DNA from: an uncultured Collinsella sp.
GTDB lineage: Bacteria > Actinomycetota > Coriobacteriia > Coriobacteriales > Coriobacteriaceae
NCBI GenBank assembly: GCA_900754385.1
Contig: CAAECP010000115.1
Coordinates: 1-9,887 of the forward strand
DNA: 9,887 nt
Reading direction: 5' to 3'
The notes under the pieces are model-generated. The model was not told where the DNA came from. It worked only from the letters and a program-made list of their open reading frames with translations, and ran no database searches. A program made the position numbers and the translations under genes. The number at the start of each line of letters is the position of its first letter. Position 1 is the stretch's first letter. Shown one piece after another: positions 8,893 to 9,887 of the stretch.

Positions 8893-9285
8893 ATGCGTAT
8901 CCGCATCGTGTGCCCCGTGAGCTGCGCCTATGAGGGCGACGCTGCGTTTGTGTCGATTCCGTCCACGGATGGCGAGTTTGGCGTTCTGCCTGCCCACTCT
9001 AGCGAAATCTGCACGATCGACCGCGGTTACGTTCGCGTTTCCGATAAGGCCATGGGCACTGTCGACCACACGTTTGCCGTGGCCGGCGGATATGTCCAGG
9101 TTGCGGACGATGTCGTGACCGTTCTCGCCGAGCGCGCTTGCGATTTGGCGACCGTCGATGCCGACAAGCTTAAAGCTGATATTCAAGGTTTTGAAGAGAA
9201 GCTGGGTAATTTGTCGGAGGATGATGCACGCCGCGCCTACCTCTATAATGAAATCGCATGGTGTAAGCTCAAGCTTGCCCAATAG
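8893..9285 (+). CDS. atpC: F1 ATP synthase subunit epsilon
   Basis: Foot of the central stalk; couples gamma to the c-ring and can inhibit ATP hydrolysis. 130 residues, normal length. Start at 8893, with GGGGGAG (8877-8883) nine bases upstream inside atpD. The N-terminal beta-sandwich (about 1-85) carries the conserved DGEFGVLPAHSSE (GxLpxH) and FAVAGGYVQV. The C-terminal part (about 86-130, ERACDLATVDADKL onward) is predicted to be the two-helix domain that can extend into F1 and block back-running. Two cysteines at positions 7 and 11 near the N-terminus and one near the C-terminus are unremarkable. It is the last gene of the operon. Confidence 0.96.
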   Translation: MRIRIVCPVSCAYEGDAAFVSIPSTDGEFGVLPAHSSEICTIDRGYVRVSDKAMGTVDHTFAVAGGYVQVADDVVTVLAERACDLATVDADKLKADIQGFEEKLGNLSEDDARRAYLYNEIAWCKLKLAQ

Positions 9286-9299
9286 TCAAACGATTTAGC

Positions 9300-9317
9300 G
9301 TTCGACCATTTGCGAAC
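9300..9317 (+). repeat. Short inverted repeat before the atp terminator
   Basis: GTTCG (9300-9304) and CGAAC (9313-9317) can pair around an 8-nt loop just after atpC and five bases before the terminator stem. It may help transcript 3'-end stability; five base pairs is weak evidence. Confidence 0.25.
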
Positions 9318-9321
9318 ACAT

Positions 9322-9360
9322 CATGCCCGGGATGGCCCAGCCATCCCGGGCATGCTTTTT
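9322..9360 (+). terminator. Strong intrinsic terminator of the atp operon
   Basis: CATGCCCGGGATGG (9322-9335) and CCATCCCGGGCATG (9341-9354) form a perfect 14-bp GC-rich stem with the loop CCCAG, followed by CTTTTT (9355-9360). It starts 36 bases after the atpC stop. Stem, loop and U-tract all fit rho-independent termination. The T-run ends exactly where the murA ribosome-binding site begins. Confidence 0.92.
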
Positions 9361-9373
9361 GAAAGGGTAGACC

Positions 9374-9887
9374 TTGGATATTATCCGCGTTGAGGGTGGC
9401 CACGCCATCGGAGGCTCCGTGCCCGTTTCGGGCGCCAAGAACTCCGCACTCAAACTCATGGCGGCAACGCTTCTGGCGCCGGGCAAGACGACGCTGCAGA
9501 ACGTGCCCGATATTTCCGATGTCCACGTGATGGGCAAGGTGCTCAAGGGCATGGGCGCTACGATCGATGTTCTCGACGAGCACACGCTCGAGATTGATAC
9601 CTCTCAGGTCGATTCTTGGGAGGCCCCCTACGAGCTCGTTGCCAAGATGCGTGCTTCCACCGCCGTCATGGGACCCCTGCTGGGTCGCTTCCATCGCGCC
9701 AAAATTGCCATGCCGGGCGGCTGCAACCTGGGTGCTCGCAAGATCGATATGCACATTCTTGGTCTTGAGGCCCTGGGCGTTGAGTTCGATACCGCCCACG
9801 GTTACATCAACGCTAATGCGCCCCAAGGTCTGCGCGGTACCACCGTCACGCTCGAGTTCGCCAGCGTCGGTGCGACCGAGAACCTCA
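9374..9887 (+). CDS. murA: UDP-N-acetylglucosamine 1-carboxyvinyltransferase, 5' part
   Basis: Transfers enolpyruvate from PEP to UDP-GlcNAc in the cytoplasm, the first committed step of peptidoglycan synthesis and the target of fosfomycin. The frame runs off the right edge after 171 codons of about 420. The TTG at 9374 is the start: an in-frame TAG lies at 9368-9370, GAAAGGG (9361-9367) is six bases upstream, and the protein begins MDIIRVEGG as in the family. Seen: SGAKNSALK, containing the Lys-Asn pair that binds substrate (E. coli Lys22-Asn23); YELVAKMRAS; and PGGCNLGARKIDMH, in which Cys117 (codon 9722-9724) matches the catalytic Cys115 of E. coli. The Cys predicts a fosfomycin-sensitive type rather than the resistant Asp form. 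EPSP synthase (AroA) is excluded by the Cys loop. Transcription is a puzzle because the atp terminator directly precedes it. Confidence 0.96.
   Translation, partial: MDIIRVEGGHAIGGSVPVSGAKNSALKLMAATLLAPGKTTLQNVPDISDVHVMGKVLKGMGATIDVLDEHTLEIDTSQVDSWEAPYELVAKMRASTAVMGPLLGRFHRAKIAMPGGCNLGARKIDMHILGLEALGVEFDTAHGYINANAPQGLRGTTVTLEFASVGATENL

Overview
The window is an ordinary, GC-rich chromosomal housekeeping segment in which every real gene reads on the + strand. Left to right it holds the 3' part of glpK (glycerol kinase), upp (uracil phosphoribosyltransferase), a small three-helix membrane protein in the atpI position, the complete F1Fo ATP synthase operon atpB-E-F-H-A-G-D-C, a strong intrinsic terminator, and the 5' part of murA (first committed step of peptidoglycan synthesis). 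The order upp - atpI - atpBEFHAGDC - (a few genes) - murA is also that of Bacillus subtilis, so this looks like an old Gram-positive neighbourhood. High GC, frequent GTG/TTG starts and the protein sequences suggest a Gram-positive actinomycetote, possibly a Coriobacteriia (Collinsella-like) gut bacterium. That placement is an inference; no rRNA or marker search was possible.

Layout: 1-1350 glpK (5' end cut by the window). 1351-1473 is a short spacer with one small hairpin. 1474-2121 is upp, followed by a terminator-like hairpin at 2164-2205. 2206-2401 is the control region of the atp operon, with an AT-rich stem, a spaced direct repeat, a perfect dyad overlapping a candidate -35, and a TACAAT -10. 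2402-2713 is the atpI-like gene and 2717-9285 the eight ATP synthase genes. These are very tightly packed: TAATG stop/start overlaps at atpH/atpA and atpG/atpD, and an 11-nt overlap at atpF/atpH. The one exception is a 124-nt spacer before atpE, which carries hairpins and a near-perfect Shine-Dalgarno. 9322-9360 is the operon terminator and 9374 onward is murA, running off the right edge.

The genes work together as one machine. AtpB (a) and AtpE (c) form the ion channel and rotor ring, AtpF (b) and AtpH (delta) the peripheral stalk, AtpA/AtpD the catalytic hexamer, and AtpG/AtpC the central stalk. The c subunit has the ion-carrying glutamate but lacks the extra ligands of Na+-type rings, so proton coupling is predicted.

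I found no mobile element, CRISPR array, tRNA or rRNA, and no novel multi-gene system. The points worth a second look are local: a b subunit with an apparent cleavable signal peptide, an unusually short (64-residue) c subunit, the structured atpB-atpE spacer, a terminator that abuts the murA ribosome-binding site, a Lys in place of the usual Gln in the alpha-subunit P-loop, and the repeats in the atp promoter region.
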